Assembly (NCBI RefSeq): GCF_002127325.2
Contig: NC_035448.2
Coordinates: forward strand, 120,484,538 to 120,548,537
Direction: 5' to 3'
DNA from: Helianthus annuus
Taxonomy: Eukaryota > Streptophyta > Magnoliopsida > Asterales > Asteraceae
DNA: 64,000 bases
The position numbers and the translations under genes are program-made. Below are positions 1 to 11,482 of the stretch, piece by piece (positions within the stretch are counted from its first letter, which is position 1; every line of letters starts with the position of its first letter). A model generated the notes under the pieces. That model ran no database searches and was not told the DNA's origin. It saw only the letters and a program-made list of their open reading frames with translations.

Positions 1-56
1 CAGCTACCGTAACAAAAAAAAATTAATTTGTTAACATCGATAATTTGTAACTGCAG

Positions 57-564
57 ATAAGTACATTTTGTCGGTATCTAAGACCAATGCATCCAAGAAT
101 CGCTGCACAGCTAAGGAATACACAACCAATTCGACTAGAGTTGCCATGGCAAACACTTTACAATGGTATCGACTGTGGTATTTTCCTTATGCGGCATATG
201 GAAACTTACAATGGTAATCGCGTTTATATTTCTGTTTATTAAAAAATTAATTAAAATAAATTTACACGAAATATGAACAATTCTGATGGTTTGGTATTGA
301 ATAGGAACACACGTTGGACATTGGAGGTGTGGTTTATCGAATGAGAGGGACGTTAACAACGTGGTTTTGCCTGATCAAGCACGCGAAATCGAGGATCTGC
401 GTAAGAAGTACCTCTCAAAAATGCTCCTAAGCGACGTGAACACGGAACGGGGAGTTGTGGAAAAGGAAGTACAAGATTATGCACTTTTGGACGAGGATGA
501 TAGGTTGAGAATGGCAGAGAATGCGTTTGATCGGATTGCTGAAAGGTTGGGAGCTGAAGTGTAA
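57..564 (+). CDS. ULP1-like C48 cysteine protease, C-terminal part (partial gene)
   Basis: Two exons are visible, 57-213 and 305-564, joined by a GT-AG intron (G|GTAATC ... ATAG|GA) that keeps the frame; the stop codon is at 562-564. The first exon follows an acceptor (CTGCAG) at 51-56, so the gene starts left of the window. Exon 1 encodes PWQTLYNGIDCGIFLMRHME, which holds the DCGIF motif around the catalytic Cys of the Ulp1/SENP (C48) family. The next exon begins THVGHWRCGLSNERD and continues into a charged LRKKYLSKMLLSD segment, as in plant ULP1-like proteins carried by transposons. The family's His and Asp residues would lie upstream. The enzyme class cleaves SUMO-like conjugates; whether this copy is active cannot be judged. 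It runs head-on towards the FAR1-like gene, which suggests that both belong to one Mutator-like element. Confidence 0.68.
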
Positions 565-1972
565 GTGGACAGCAGAACAAGTTAATCTTTTTGTTACTTG
601 ACAAACATTTTGGGAAATATAGATTATATGATGTGTTAGCGTTTTGACAAAGTTATGATCTTTTATGTAAGTTTTACTATGACAAAGTTCCGTGTTTTAA
701 TCAATTAATATTACGATTTCCGGCACAAATAAGAACGCGTATTGGGCAGATAGTTTTATACAAAGTAAATGATGATCATGCTAAATATGTAAATAAAAAT
801 ACCAACTCCTTTGCAACCTGCACAATTAAGACACTATAGTCATGTAAATAATACAATAATGCTACACTTACATAAGTAAAGCAACCTGAACATATGAACA
901 CCAATAATAACACCCTGCACAACTAAAAACACCATGGTTCTACAAAATTAAAAAAAATTATTTCTATACAGACAAAATAACACTAGTCAACTTGCGTTAA
1001 CAAATAACACCATTAACAACAAAAATAATTCTTTTAAAAACACATAAAACCACAGGTTTAGAATAAATATCTGAGTGAGGACAAACAGCTTTTACACATA
1101 GAACTGGAATTAACAAATAACACCAAAAATAAAACCCTGGAAACTGGAATAACACCAAAAATAACACCCTGAACAATAATAATAATAATAACACCCTGAA
1201 CAACTAAAAACACCATGGTTCTTCAAAATTCAAAAAATTATTTCTATACAGACAAATAACACTAGTCAACTTGCATTAACAAATAACTCCATTAACAACA
1301 AAAATAACTCTTTTCAAAGCACATAAAACCACCAGTTTTGAATAAAAATCTGAGTGAGGACAAACAGTTTTTACACATAGAACGCGCGTTGGCCAGATAG
1401 TTTTTTACAAAGTAAATGATGATCATGCTAAATATGTAAAAAAATATACCAACTCCTTTGCAACCTGCACTATAGTCAAGTAAAAAACACAATAACGCTA
1501 CACATACATAAATAAGCAACCTGCACAATAATAACACCATGAACCACACAAAACACAACAGTTCTACAAAAATAAAAAAAATAAATTCTATACAGATAAA
1601 TAACACTACTCAACTGTAATTAACAAATAACACCATTAACAACAAAATAACTACATGAAAAAAACACAAAAACCACCAGTTTAGAATAAATATCTTAGTG
1701 AGGACAAATAACACTATTCAAATTTCAAAAATACATAATAAAACACACTGAACAAAAAAATAACAGAATTGGTTAAAATAAAAACAAACAAATTTAACAG
1801 AAACAATATATAAACCATTGTGACTGGTAATATTAAAATTCGACCATAAGCAAACAAAATAAATCCATGAGTGTATGCGAATCCGGAAAACGATAAAAAA
1901 CCTAACAATGTACGAAACAAGAAGGAAGTATGTTAAAAATAACGAAATTTTTTGACATCTCTAAATAACTTA
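565..1972. repeat. AACACC-rich noncoding spacer with a triplicated block
   Basis: No gene is seen here between the two convergent genes. A block at about 731-1105 (starting AGAACGCGTATTGGGCAG) recurs at about 1379-1711, and its second half recurs once more at about 1203-1382. The copies share the marks ACACCATGGTTCT, TTTCTATACAGACAAATAAC and GAGTGAGGACAAACAG. The sequence is AT-rich and dotted with AATAACACC(A) on the plus strand, as are the introns of the neighbouring FAR1-like gene. Confidence 0.7.
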
Positions 1973-3771
1973 CTACTCCTCTTCTCCATCCTCCTCGTCT
2001 AATGCATCCTCATCTTGTTCATCCATATCTTCTTCAACTTCCTCCCATTCATCTTCCTCCTCCTCGACTTCATCAGCTTCTTCACCGTGATCCTCGGCCA
2101 TAGCTTGTTCTTTAGTCCGGGTAGGGTTTTTGCAAGAACGTCTGTTATGACCGTATCTAAAACAGTTTTGACATTGACGGCTCTTTTTACCCAACTGACT
2201 TACTGCAATTTCACGTTTGGACTTCATCCGTTTAGGCTTACCCATACCTTTGAATCTTGTTCCAATGGGAACACGAACGGTTGCTTCTGATGGTTTTGTG
2301 TTACCAGTAATTTCTGCAAACTTTTCACGACGGCTCTTAGGTGGAGCATTGACAACAGACTCATCAGCAGTTTTGAAATAATTAACAACATGATCCCTGA
2401 ACGAGCATAGCGCATCAAAGTTGGTGACAAGCTTATTAATAACGGACTCTGTAGAATATGTGATCTCACGTACAACACGGTTAACTTCATTATAACGATC
2501 CTCAGTCTCATTGATACCTAGAATAGCACCAGGGGCACTATTTGGAACAGCCTCCCGAGTCCAACGTCGTAATATATAGCGTTGTGGAAACTCCCTAATG
2601 TCAAGCATCCTTAGCACACAAAAGATGTGTGAGCACAACAACCCAAACTGTTCAAATCTTTTGCATGTACAATACACAGTCATGTCGGCCTCCCGCATCA
2701 TAACCTGTAAAAAACCATTCAAAAGACATAAAGTTGTCTTAAATAACACTATAAAACACCATATGCTACTGGAAATCACCAAGATATATACAAATTTCAA
2801 GAATAACACTACAAAACATCATGTGTATACCTCGAAGAAAGTAGTGCATGGTTGTTCCCAGTCCTTCACAAAAAATTTGACAAAGTCACCAATGTCTTCC
2901 CACTTTCCGATAGCACATCTGTGAATACCGTTTTGTATCTCCAACTGCTGGTCAAAAAATATAGTGCGTGTGTATATCCTAGACGCTTGATCCTCCAAAA
3001 CAAAGTCTTCAGCCCATATTTCAGCGTTTGTATTTCTGGTGTCATGGTCATTCTTCCTGTGCTCGTGTCTCTAAGCTTCAATAGCAGAATCAAAATGCCC
3101 GAGAAATTCGACAAGTGTGCAACCCGGGTTACAGAACTGTCCAAAGAAATGGTTCTCGCTCTCGGAACGAGAAGAGGTACGCATAAGCCCGGACATGACC
3201 TCCTCACGATAATAAGCTGGTATCCAAGTATCCCTGATTTGGTAAAGTGACTGCAGCCACTCATGATCAACCAAGTTAAAATCGTTCATTATGGTAGCCC
3301 ACTCACTTTCAAACTTAACTGGTATAATTGAATCGGTCCACACAATGGCACACAGCCTCTTTTTGAAATCTGTATTATTGCAGATTGATGCACCAACCTA
3401 AAACACCATTGAATAAAAACATAACACCACACACACCAAAAAGTATTTAAAAAGTAGTAAGAAAGGTTAAAAGGACGAACAACTAAACACCTTAGCAGAA
3501 AGCTTGTCCATGATATGCCACATGCATAGCCTGTGTCTACTCTCGGGCCATGTATCTTCGATAGCCTTCTTCATGGCTGGGTCTTGGTCGGTGACAATCA
3601 CCGGAGGGGCACGGCCAAATGCTTGACGAAACACATTTAGCAACCAACTCTAAGTTTCAGCAGTTTCATTTCCTATTATAGCGGCACCAAGAGTAACATT
3701 GCGATTGTGATTGTCGATGCCGGTAAATGGAACAAACATCATGTTGTACCTAAAAAACAAATACGGAACAA

Positions 3772-3915
3772 ACTTTATATTTCCAAATAACACCACAGTT
3801 TACTGAATAACACTTTATATTTCTAAATAACACCACAGTTTACTGAATAACACTTTATATTTCCAAATAACACCACAGTTTACTGAATAACACTTTATAT
3901 TTCCAAATAACACCA
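3772..3915. repeat. 40-bp tandem repeat in intron 2 of the FAR1-like gene
   Basis: The unit starting ACTTTATATTTCCAAATAAC recurs at 3772, 3812, 3852 and 3892, an exact 40-bp period over about 3.6 copies with only a C/T change between units. Each unit holds two ATAACAC motifs. Confidence 0.9.
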
Positions 3916-5085
3916 CAAATGGTTTGAATAACACCATAAAAATGAATTACACATACTTAAGAAAAAATAAGCTGTAAAACCCAAAATAAATATAATAATT
4001 ACGAAACTTACTTGTTACGACGATATGTGGCATCAAATGAAACAACATCACCAAACACAGAAAAATTCCTTTTGGCATCTTCATCTGCCCAAAACAAACC
4101 CCTTAAAACTCCATTCTCGTCTGTTATATACTCCATTGAAAAGTTAGGCATGTACTCTTTCTTCCTCAAAAGCCGTTTAATCATCATATCAGCATCAAAC
4201 TTCGATATATAACTGTTCAGGTCTCGCTTGAAATTTTTATAATCGTTTTTGGTTGCCCCAACCTTGTCAAACCCACCATACAATGTCCTCATGATATTAA
4301 ATGCTTTCACAGGGCCAATGTTCAAGGCACTCAACGCGTTAACGGCTTGCTCTTGCATATAGTTCATACCTCGGTTAGAGGGGAGTAGATGCCTATCTTC
4401 CTCAGCAACAAAAAAATGATTATGTGCCTCAATGAAAGAAGATACCTCGTATAGATTCGAAGGCATTAACTTTATACACATACGTGCTTTGCACCCAGTC
4501 CTTATAGAAGGAACACGTCGAACATATTTCCTCTTTGACCCATTATTTGAGGTGTCAATCTTTTTAGATGTATCGATCGCATTAAAAGGTTTAGTCCCCT
4601 CCTTTGAGCAAACAAACCATTTAGATTTTATAACACCATTATGTGTGTATTGAGTAGACTTCCTGGCAGTGAAGCCTGAAGCCATTGCATACTTCTGATA
4701 AAAGAGGAATGCGTTGTTCACTGTGTCAAAGGTCATCTTATCCCTCGGCTTAATCGATTCATCTACCTCCGGTAAATAAGTCTTCTTACCGGAGTTTGGT
4801 GACAGATGTAGTTTCCCAACCGGCTGATATGTTTGAAATCCTGCGAAAAAAATTCTACAGTAAAAAAACAATACAACATAATACGTATGAAAATAACACC
4901 ACATTAACACTGTTATGAAAAACACCCTCTACTAATACAAAAGAACACCATGTACGTATAAAAAACACCCTAACTTATATAAAAACACCATTACTCATCG
5001 TCAACTAAATTTTTCTACAGTAAAAAACACAACACAACGTAATGTGTTTAAAATAACACCACAAACAACTGTTATATCAAACCAG

Positions 5086-5525
5086 CCTCTATTTATATGA
5101 AAACACACCATGTATTTATAAAACCCCTGTAAGGAAGATCCAATGGAAAAAAACACCATGACTCATCATCAACCTAAATAAATAACACATACCAGCTTCA
5201 ACTTCGATAACATACATAAAAACACCATGCACGTATAAAACACACAACGTAGAGAGCCTCTAATTATATGAAAAACACACCATGTATTTATAAAACCCCT
5301 GTAAGGAACATCCAATGGAAAAAAAACACCATGACTCATCATCAACCTAAATAAATAACACATACCAGCTTCAACTTCGATAACATACATAAAAACACCA
5401 TGCATGTATAAAAAACACAACATAAAGAGCCTCTAATTATATGAAAAACACACCATGTATTTATAAAACCCCTGTAAGGAACATCCAATGGAAAAAAACA
5501 CCATGCACGTATAAAAAACACGACA
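5086..5525. repeat. Tandem repeat of about 173 bp in intron 1 of the FAR1-like gene
   Basis: GCCTCTA(T/A)TTATATG recurs at about 5086, 5258 and 5431. Between the copies the shared parts are ACCCCTGTAAGGAA, AACACCATGACTCATCATC and CCAGCTTCAACTTCGATAAC. About 2.5 copies are present, near identical, so the array looks young. The unit is again rich in AACACCATG. Confidence 0.88.
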
Positions 5526-5944
5526 TAGAGAGTTATAACTGGTGTTTATCAGAGTTCCAATAAAACAAAAAACAGATGATTGAAAAATTGACAACTACAA
5601 TTAAACAGATGATTGTAATTGAATATTGATTACAATTACATAAATAATCTGCGAATAAAAAGATACATAAATACCTTGATCGTTCTCCATGAAGAAAGAA
5701 ATATGACTCAGATTAACGATTGTATGCGTAATTCAGTATGTATGCGTGATCAAAAATAAGAAATTGCAAGCGAATTTATAATGATTACGAGATCGAGATG
5801 ATTTAAAGATTTAGATGGTCTGATAAAAAAATTCAAAAATCGAATTTCCTTAAAAAACTCATAACAATCGGTTACAAAAGATTTGAACCTTAATTAGGTT
5901 TGTTTGTATAATTACTAATATAACCTTGATCTAATAAAATTAAT

Positions 5945-6018
5945 ATGGAATGATCTAATGGCTGAGAATCTTTCTCACCTTTCTCACAATTTATGTCTTT
6001 TTTACAGGATCCTTTACC

Positions 6019-6052
<34 letters not shown>
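5945..6052. other. Putative right terminal sequence of the FAR1/ULP1 MULE against a (TA)n tract
   Basis: Read on the minus strand from about 6023, the sequence is GGTAAAGGATCCTGTAAAAA, then a stretch rich in GTGAGAAAGGTGAGAAAG. The outer side is a (TA)n run at about 6020-6052. The MITE at 50,498-50,881 has nearly the same ends (GGTAGAGGATCCTGTAAAAA, then GTAAGAAGTGTGAGAAGTG), also in (TA)n. It lies about 330 bp upstream of the transposase start codon, where a MULE end is expected. The matching left end is outside the window, so this is an inference. Confidence 0.5.
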
Positions 6053-6634
6053 AATTTTAGGAATATTATTATTAAATAATTTTATGTAGCATGTTCTATA
6101 ATATATTTTTTACAAATATAATGAGTTTTTATATTTTTTAGAGTTACTTACACTTTTAGTCCTTGTGCTTTATTGAAAATGACATTTTTTAGTACTAACA
6201 TAAAGTTATATAAGAGTATTTTAGTCATTTATGTTGATTTAACAGAAGTTAGTCTTAATATTCAAATGTGTTACAAAATCGAAACCATAGAACCTAAATC
6301 TGTTAAAAATAAGTTAGTACTCAAAGCCGTTACTTTCAATAAACCACAATTACTGTATGTGTAATTAACTCTACGTATCATATAATTATTTTCTCATAAT
6401 TTGCACATAACAATAATTATTATACATATAAAAGTTCGTTTAGTTGACGAACTCAAATTTGATATGTGAAGCTCATGCTCAAACTCATTTAGTAAACGAG
6501 CCCCGATAAATTATCATTATCGACTCAAACTCCAATCAACCGCTTTACATGGTTGTACGGGGACAAAGCTATGTTAACTTGTACATTTTTCTGAAATCAA
6601 AATCATTCACCCCTGTGTTTGAAACAACACACAC
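6053..6634. other. Intergenic, upstream of the CD2BP2-like gene
   Basis: AT-rich sequence without a gene. At about 6430-6550 there is a stretch with CTCAAACTC and AACGAGCC motifs, which looks like a decayed fragment of the hAT-type MITE class seen in the next intron. The promoter and 5' UTR of the CD2BP2-like gene must lie here, but I could not assign a TATA box or start site. Confidence 0.4.
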
Positions 6635-9600
6635 ATGGAGGCGCAACCATCACGTAAGCGACCGTTCTCCGACGGCGACGACGGTGGAGACGATGACGAA
6701 TTCAACAAGAAACCTCCGTAGTTTCTCTATCCTTCTCTTTTTATTGATTGTTTTGTTCATCTGAATTTATTCTTCCTTAAGTAATTCCAGTTGTTCGAGC
6801 GCCTTAGGGTTTATTAATTCGTTTAATTCAGCATAAAATGTATGGAATTGAATTAGACTGATGCGTTATTTTACTGTAAATAGCAAACGAAAGCTTGTTG
6901 ATTTGAGGCAGTTGTGATATAATAAGAAATATGAAGTTTTGTTGCCTAGGGTTTGTGTTTTGGTTGATCCTTGAAGAGAACATAAGAGTTTGGGTGCTAA
7001 GTTACCGCTTACTGTACTCCCTTAACAATCTAGGGCTTGTGCTTAGGGCTGCAAAAGGGCAAATGACCAGGGAGCTACTCGAGGTTGTTTGAGTCGTGCT
7101 CGAGATATGTTAAGTAGTATGTGAATGTATAAGTATGTTGAGTAGTTGGAATTCAAAGGATTATAGGTAAGAAGTTGTTGTTTTACACTTTTCTAAAAGG
7201 TTTAAACATGTGGTCATGTTTTGTTCTAGTTTATACGATTCATTTGAAGTTTTGCACTCAGTTTCGTTATCGTATATAGTTTTACGTATAGATACACTTG
7301 AAATCAGCTTGGTAAGGTTATCGATAATAATTTATATAAATATTCGATATTTTTGAGCCTGTTTTGAATTTTTGTCACGCTGAGTTCGTCAGCTCGACCT
7401 TGGGCTCATTGAACTATGGAGCTGGTCTAGAGCTTAGCCTAAAGTTTTTTCGAGGTTGAGCTCAGCTCAATTCATTTGCAGCCCTACTTGTGCTTATTTT
7501 CACCAATAATGTTTGTTTTTGAGATTTAAGGTTACTCGGCACTTTATACATTAATTTTTTATGTTCCTTTAGGGGTTTTCTTAGGTGGTTGAATAATGCA
7601 TTTGCAGGCAAAAGAGGGTAAGGTTTCCTAAGGGAAAGAAGGTGAAGTTTAATGATGAAGTGGTGACAAATGCACCCCCAGTTGCTGATGAAGAACCGGC
7701 TGAGTTAAAAGATACCCAACTTGTAGCCAAAGCACGGTCGAAACGACGGAACCAGAATAAAGCTGGACTTGATATTGAAGCAACCGGAGATCTTCTTGAT
7801 GATGTAGCTGCTTCTGAAATGCATTATGAGGTATTTAGATTAATCTTTATTTCCCGTCTTGTAGCTTTCGTTATGTTATGTTTTTGTCTACTTTTATCTT
7901 CCCCAAACCAGTGTAGTCTGTTTTGTATGATTTGTTCTCGAAGATGTTAACAGGAAGACATTGAGAAAGCATGTATTTTAGATCTTGAAACATGGTTTAA
8001 GGATTTTATTGTTGAGTCATTAAAATCTTTTATACACATGCTTCATATGGCTGATGGATCGAATAATAGCTTTAGTCATTAAGAAATCTTATTCAATCAG
8101 AATTTTGACCTTGGTATGTTTTGATATATTATATATTAAGGTAAACCTTAGTGAGCCCATTCGATCTTCTTGCTCTACTTAAAGTTTTTAGAACACTGAT
8201 GATTTGGGGTTGCGTTTTGCAGGATGATGAGCAACTCGAAGATGATGGAATTCAGCTCGAACCCTTCAATCTTGAACAAGAAAGGAAGGAAGGTTATTTT
8301 GACCAGACAGGAAATTATGTTGAGTATGTTAGTAACGACATCAAGGTACAATAAATGGATCCTTGGTTGCCAGAAAGTGAAACTTTTTACAATTTTACCC
8401 TCATTTCTTGAGTATCTTTGTAGGATGCATGGCTTGATAGCATCGATTCTAATCCAAATCTTGCACAAAGACAATCTGTGGTCACTGACATTGAAGTTGA
8501 AGCAGCTGACCTTACAAGTCAAGATATTGGAAAGATTAAGAGACGGATTGCTGATGTGCTTGAATCAGGGGAAACGGTAAGTTTCTTGTTATAACACAAT
8601 CACGTTAAATTCATATTATCATTGTGTCAGTAATCTCATATCAAGGATAACACTCTCTTTAGGTTCTGCAAGCTTTAAGAAGGCTGAAAGGAAGTTCTGG
8701 TAGTAGAAAGGAAAAGATGTCAGCTGAAACAAAAGTTGTGTTTGATCAACTAACTGAAGATGCCATGAAACTGATGGAGGATGGCGATTACAGTTGAGAC
8801 CGTTTTCTTTCAAGATTTGTTTTACGAACTTGTTATATTAATCTGTTAACATTCTGATTAATGCTAATTTTTTTGGTGCAGATGTATACGATGAAAAACA
8901 GGAGGTCTTCCAGAGGGAAGCAGGTTAGAACTATACTTAGCCTGAATCAAGCGTTCATAAACAAATTGATTAGCACAATAACACAGTCTTATTGTTGATA
9001 ATTTTTTTTTGTCTTAAATAGAGGGATTTGAGAAGCTAGCACGGGCTAGAGGGGAGGGCTCTTCTTCAAGTTCAGCAAACGTGCAATCCGATTACTCCAT
9101 GGCCAGTGACTTCAATCTGAATGGAATACAAGCAACAGATAACACTTCGAACAATGAGGATAGCTTTGACATGTTTGCAGATAATGATGATGAAAAGGCT
9201 ACTGTCGATCCATCAAATGGTATGGAGTTATGTTTTCTTGTGGATATGAAATATTGAGATGCCTTTTTTTGTTTTTTTCATTCAGTTTATCTATTTCTTT
9301 TATTATTATGTCACTATGCCTCAGTTTATTTTACATGCAGGCACTGGGCCTACACAGAACGATTATGTATTTGATGAGTCTTCAGGGTATGCATCGTTTT
9401 GTCTGTGTTTTTGTCAGTTTGTTTGACTAACTGTTTTTGGAGTTGACTCTCGGTAAGATATTACTGGGTATGGTTGTTGTTTGACTAACTGTTATTTTAA
9501 ATCTTTGCAGGTATTATTACAGTAGCAGTTTGGGTTATTATTATGACCCCACTTCAGGACTCTATTGCAATGCTGCATCTGGGCAGTGGTAAGATACCTT

Positions 9601-10483
9601 TTATTATGTGCAACTATTTCTTTCGGTAATTGGTTTAAGCATTTAAGTTCCAACTGATCTAATTTTTTGCTTCTCATTACATTATCAATGGCGAGACTCC
9701 CTGTAAACATAAAAAATCTGCCTAACGTAGGCTGTGGCTTACCTTGACCCACTGGTTAACACAATATTGGTGGGCCTCTTGAGTTTTTCATAAGGGTTTC
9801 TTATGGTTGACAAAAAAAGACATCAAACATGTTGATGTGAATGCTGTCTCATTATATAGCTATGCTGTTTTTTTTTTTTTTTTTTGAAAAGTAACTTTCA
9901 TTAAACCAAACAAGCCGACCCAAACCGGGCCGACCCAACGAAAAATCCAAATTACATATTTACAAAAGAATACCACTCCCCCTAATCTAGCCCTTCATGT
10001 TTCGATCTATTAACAAACCAAAGAAAACCCAACGATTTAACTTCACTAACAGTATTCTCTATCTTAACTAACGAATAGGAAAACTTAGCATTGTTCCTAG
10101 CTCTCCACAGGCTCCAACACACTATCAAAATAATACCTTGCACCACATCCTTCTTTCTCTCCGAAACGCCGAGGTCGGAATGAATTCCAAGATTAAGTTT
10201 AGTTTGGTCCGGTTAAATGTCAATTCTATCCAATGAAGTGCACATGGTTGTAGGAATGCGCAATTAATGCAATTTAATAATATGAATACAATTAAGGTTA
10301 GATGAATTATTTTGAAAGTGATTCTTTTTGGGCCCAAACTAAAGTAAAAGGTGGACATATATTATTGTTTTTTTTTTCTAATGTTAGGAACACTAATGTC
10401 ATCGTTCCAGGTACTCGTATAACCAAGAGACCGGGGCATATGATGAGGTACAAGCAGCAGCAGGAGACGCAAATACAAGCTAG
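6635..10483 (+). CDS. CD2BP2: CD2BP2/LIN1-like U5 snRNP protein with an OCRE-like C-terminus
   Basis: The coding exons are 6635-6717, 7608-7830, 8223-8345, 8424-8576, 8663-8792, 8882-8923, 9022-9219, 9341-9386, 9511-9588 and 10411-10483. All junctions are GT-AG and in phase, giving 1149 nt and 382 aa. The N-terminus is basic/acidic (RKRPFSDGDDGGDDDEF, then KRVRFPKGKKVKFNDEV). The family signature follows: LEDDGIQLEPFNLEQERKEG, then YFDQTGNYVEYV and DAWLDSI. Later come a helical region with GSGSRKEKMSAETK-like charge and an acidic SFDMFADNDDE. In animals CD2BP2 binds the U5 snRNP and PRPF6 through a C-terminal GYF domain. Here the C-terminus is instead Tyr-rich (GYYYSSSLGYYYDPTSGLYC, then GQWYSYNEETGAYDEV), which looks like an OCRE repeat, and no GYF signature is seen. 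The role in pre-mRNA splicing is inferred from the family. The start is the first ATG in frame with exon 2. The gene appears intact. Confidence 0.88.
7044..7486. mobile_element. hAT-type MITE in intron 1 of the CD2BP2-like gene
   Basis: Perfect 12-bp terminal inverted repeats TAGGGCTGCAAA / TTTGCAGCCCTA are flanked by a perfect 8-bp target duplication CTTGTGCT (7036-7043 and 7487-7494). The interior has no ORF and carries GAGCTCGAG-like palindromic words. An 8-bp duplication and TAGGG ends fit the hAT superfamily. At 443 bp it is non-autonomous. Confidence 0.9.
9868..10190 (-). mobile_element. 5'-truncated LINE (non-LTR) 3' end with poly(A), antisense in intron 9
   Basis: A run of T at about 9869-9886 on plus is the poly(A) tail of a minus-strand insert. 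Upstream on minus, a frame reads DVVQGIILIVCWSLWRARNN, then SEVKSLGFLWFVNRSK, and ends at a TAG (9982-9984). This is the usual C-terminal end of plant LINE reverse transcriptase ORFs, after the zinc-binding region. Only about 65 codons remain. It sits between exons 9 and 10 of the CD2BP2-like gene and leaves the splice sites intact. Confidence 0.8.
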
Positions 10484-11482
10484 TGGAATGTTAGGTTTAC
10501 TCTCTTTCCCATATTTTGTACAAAGTAAAGATGAGATATGTAACTGAATCGCCTTTGATCTCCAACCTTTACGGCTTAGCATCTTTACGGTCCTACTAAA
10601 CAGCCTTTGATCTTTAAAATTTACAGCTTAACATTATTACAGTTTTTAAGATTTGGAAGTGTTGAGATGAGTGTTGTAGATGCATGAAACCTTTAGTTAT
10701 CAGAGAATTGTTTGGTTTATGCATTTGCTTCAATATGCCAAGGCTTCATTGGTTGAGGACCACACTGTAGGGTGTAAATGAGTCAAGCCAGAGCCGATCA
10801 GCTTGAATTTAGGTTGTTTAAATTGAGACAACTCAAGCTCAGTTTATCTCTAGCTCTATATAACATAATATATATAGTTTATTTGTTTACATAATCGTTT
10901 TAATGAGCAAAATGTCAAGCGTATAAGCTTTAAGGGAAAAGATCAAATAGGAAGTTTATTTTGGCTAGGAAGTGTAGGAAGCAATAGGATTAGGACATGT
11001 GGCAACATTTAAAATAAAGAAAAAGAGTATTTTAGTCAATCCAACCCTTTCTTTTTCCTTTTCAAAATCCAGTAACTTCAAAACCCACCATTTTCAAAAT
11101 TCACCATCTTCAACCATTTTTTCAATTTCTATCTCAATAATCCCTACATTATAGTGCGATTTTCATCACCAATCAATGATTCAAACACCCGATCAACGTG
11201 TTCTTCAGCTTTTTTTTTTGAAGAAAACCCAGTTTAATTTCATACAAAATCTCGTTTTTCCGGTGATTTTGAAGATAATCACTCGATCCGTTCGATTCGA
11301 GCGCGGATAAGTGTTTCAATCATTCAAAATTCATTAATTGTTGAAGAAATCACTTCGATCCATATAAGAAATTCTTTAACTTCATTTTAACGATCTGGGT
11401 TTTTGATTTAGTTATTGCGTTTTACGATCTTGGCGGGGGTCCGGGGGCAGCGCCCCTGGTAGTGGGGTCCCAGGGGTAACTT
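10484..11482. other. Intergenic, 3' of CD2BP2-like gene; hAT-like end and old repeat sequence
   Basis: No gene is seen. TAGGGTGTAAATGAG at about 10,768 resembles a hAT MITE end, but no partner or target duplication was found. From about 10,930 the sequence looks like repeat DNA without coding frames. GGCGGGGGTCCGGGGGCAGC at about 11,432 is a GC-rich hairpin-like block of the kind found in plant LTR elements, directly next to the LTR-like repeat that follows. Confidence 0.4.

Larger units (their letters stand above)
1973..5690 (-). pseudogene. FAR1/FHY3-type MULE transposase gene, five exons, two in-frame TAG codons
   Basis: The exon model on the minus strand is 5690-5675, 4840-4012, 3749-3491, 3397-2831 and 2704-1973. 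All introns are GT-AG and all phases match, giving 801 codons that end in TAG. In order the product has: a FAR1 DNA-binding domain (about residues 35-170; FLFYQKYAMASGFTARKS), a MULE transposase core with D275 (SFDATYRRNK), D336/D338 (VIVTDQDPAM) and E447/E449 (RSESENHFFG), a SWIM zinc finger (C569, C571, C581, H583), a CX2CX4HX4C zinc knuckle near residue 735, and an acidic tail. The frame is broken only by TAG at codon 315 (plus-strand 3650-3652) and at codon 477 (3071-3073). The intact splice sites and catalytic residues suggest recent inactivation. Domesticated FAR1-related transcription factors share this layout, but the repeats around it and the nearby ULP1 gene favour a transposon copy. 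The promoter lies right of 5690; no TATA box was assigned. Confidence 0.8.

Noticed and set aside
2866..3270. Minus-strand ORF of 134 aa
   Set aside because: It is a second frame over FAR1 exon 4; the true frame has the conserved transposase residues.
7830..8223. An additional short coding exon after AACAG at about 7,951
   Set aside because: A frame follows the AG, but exon 2 joins exon 3 in phase without it, and no donor keeps the frame.
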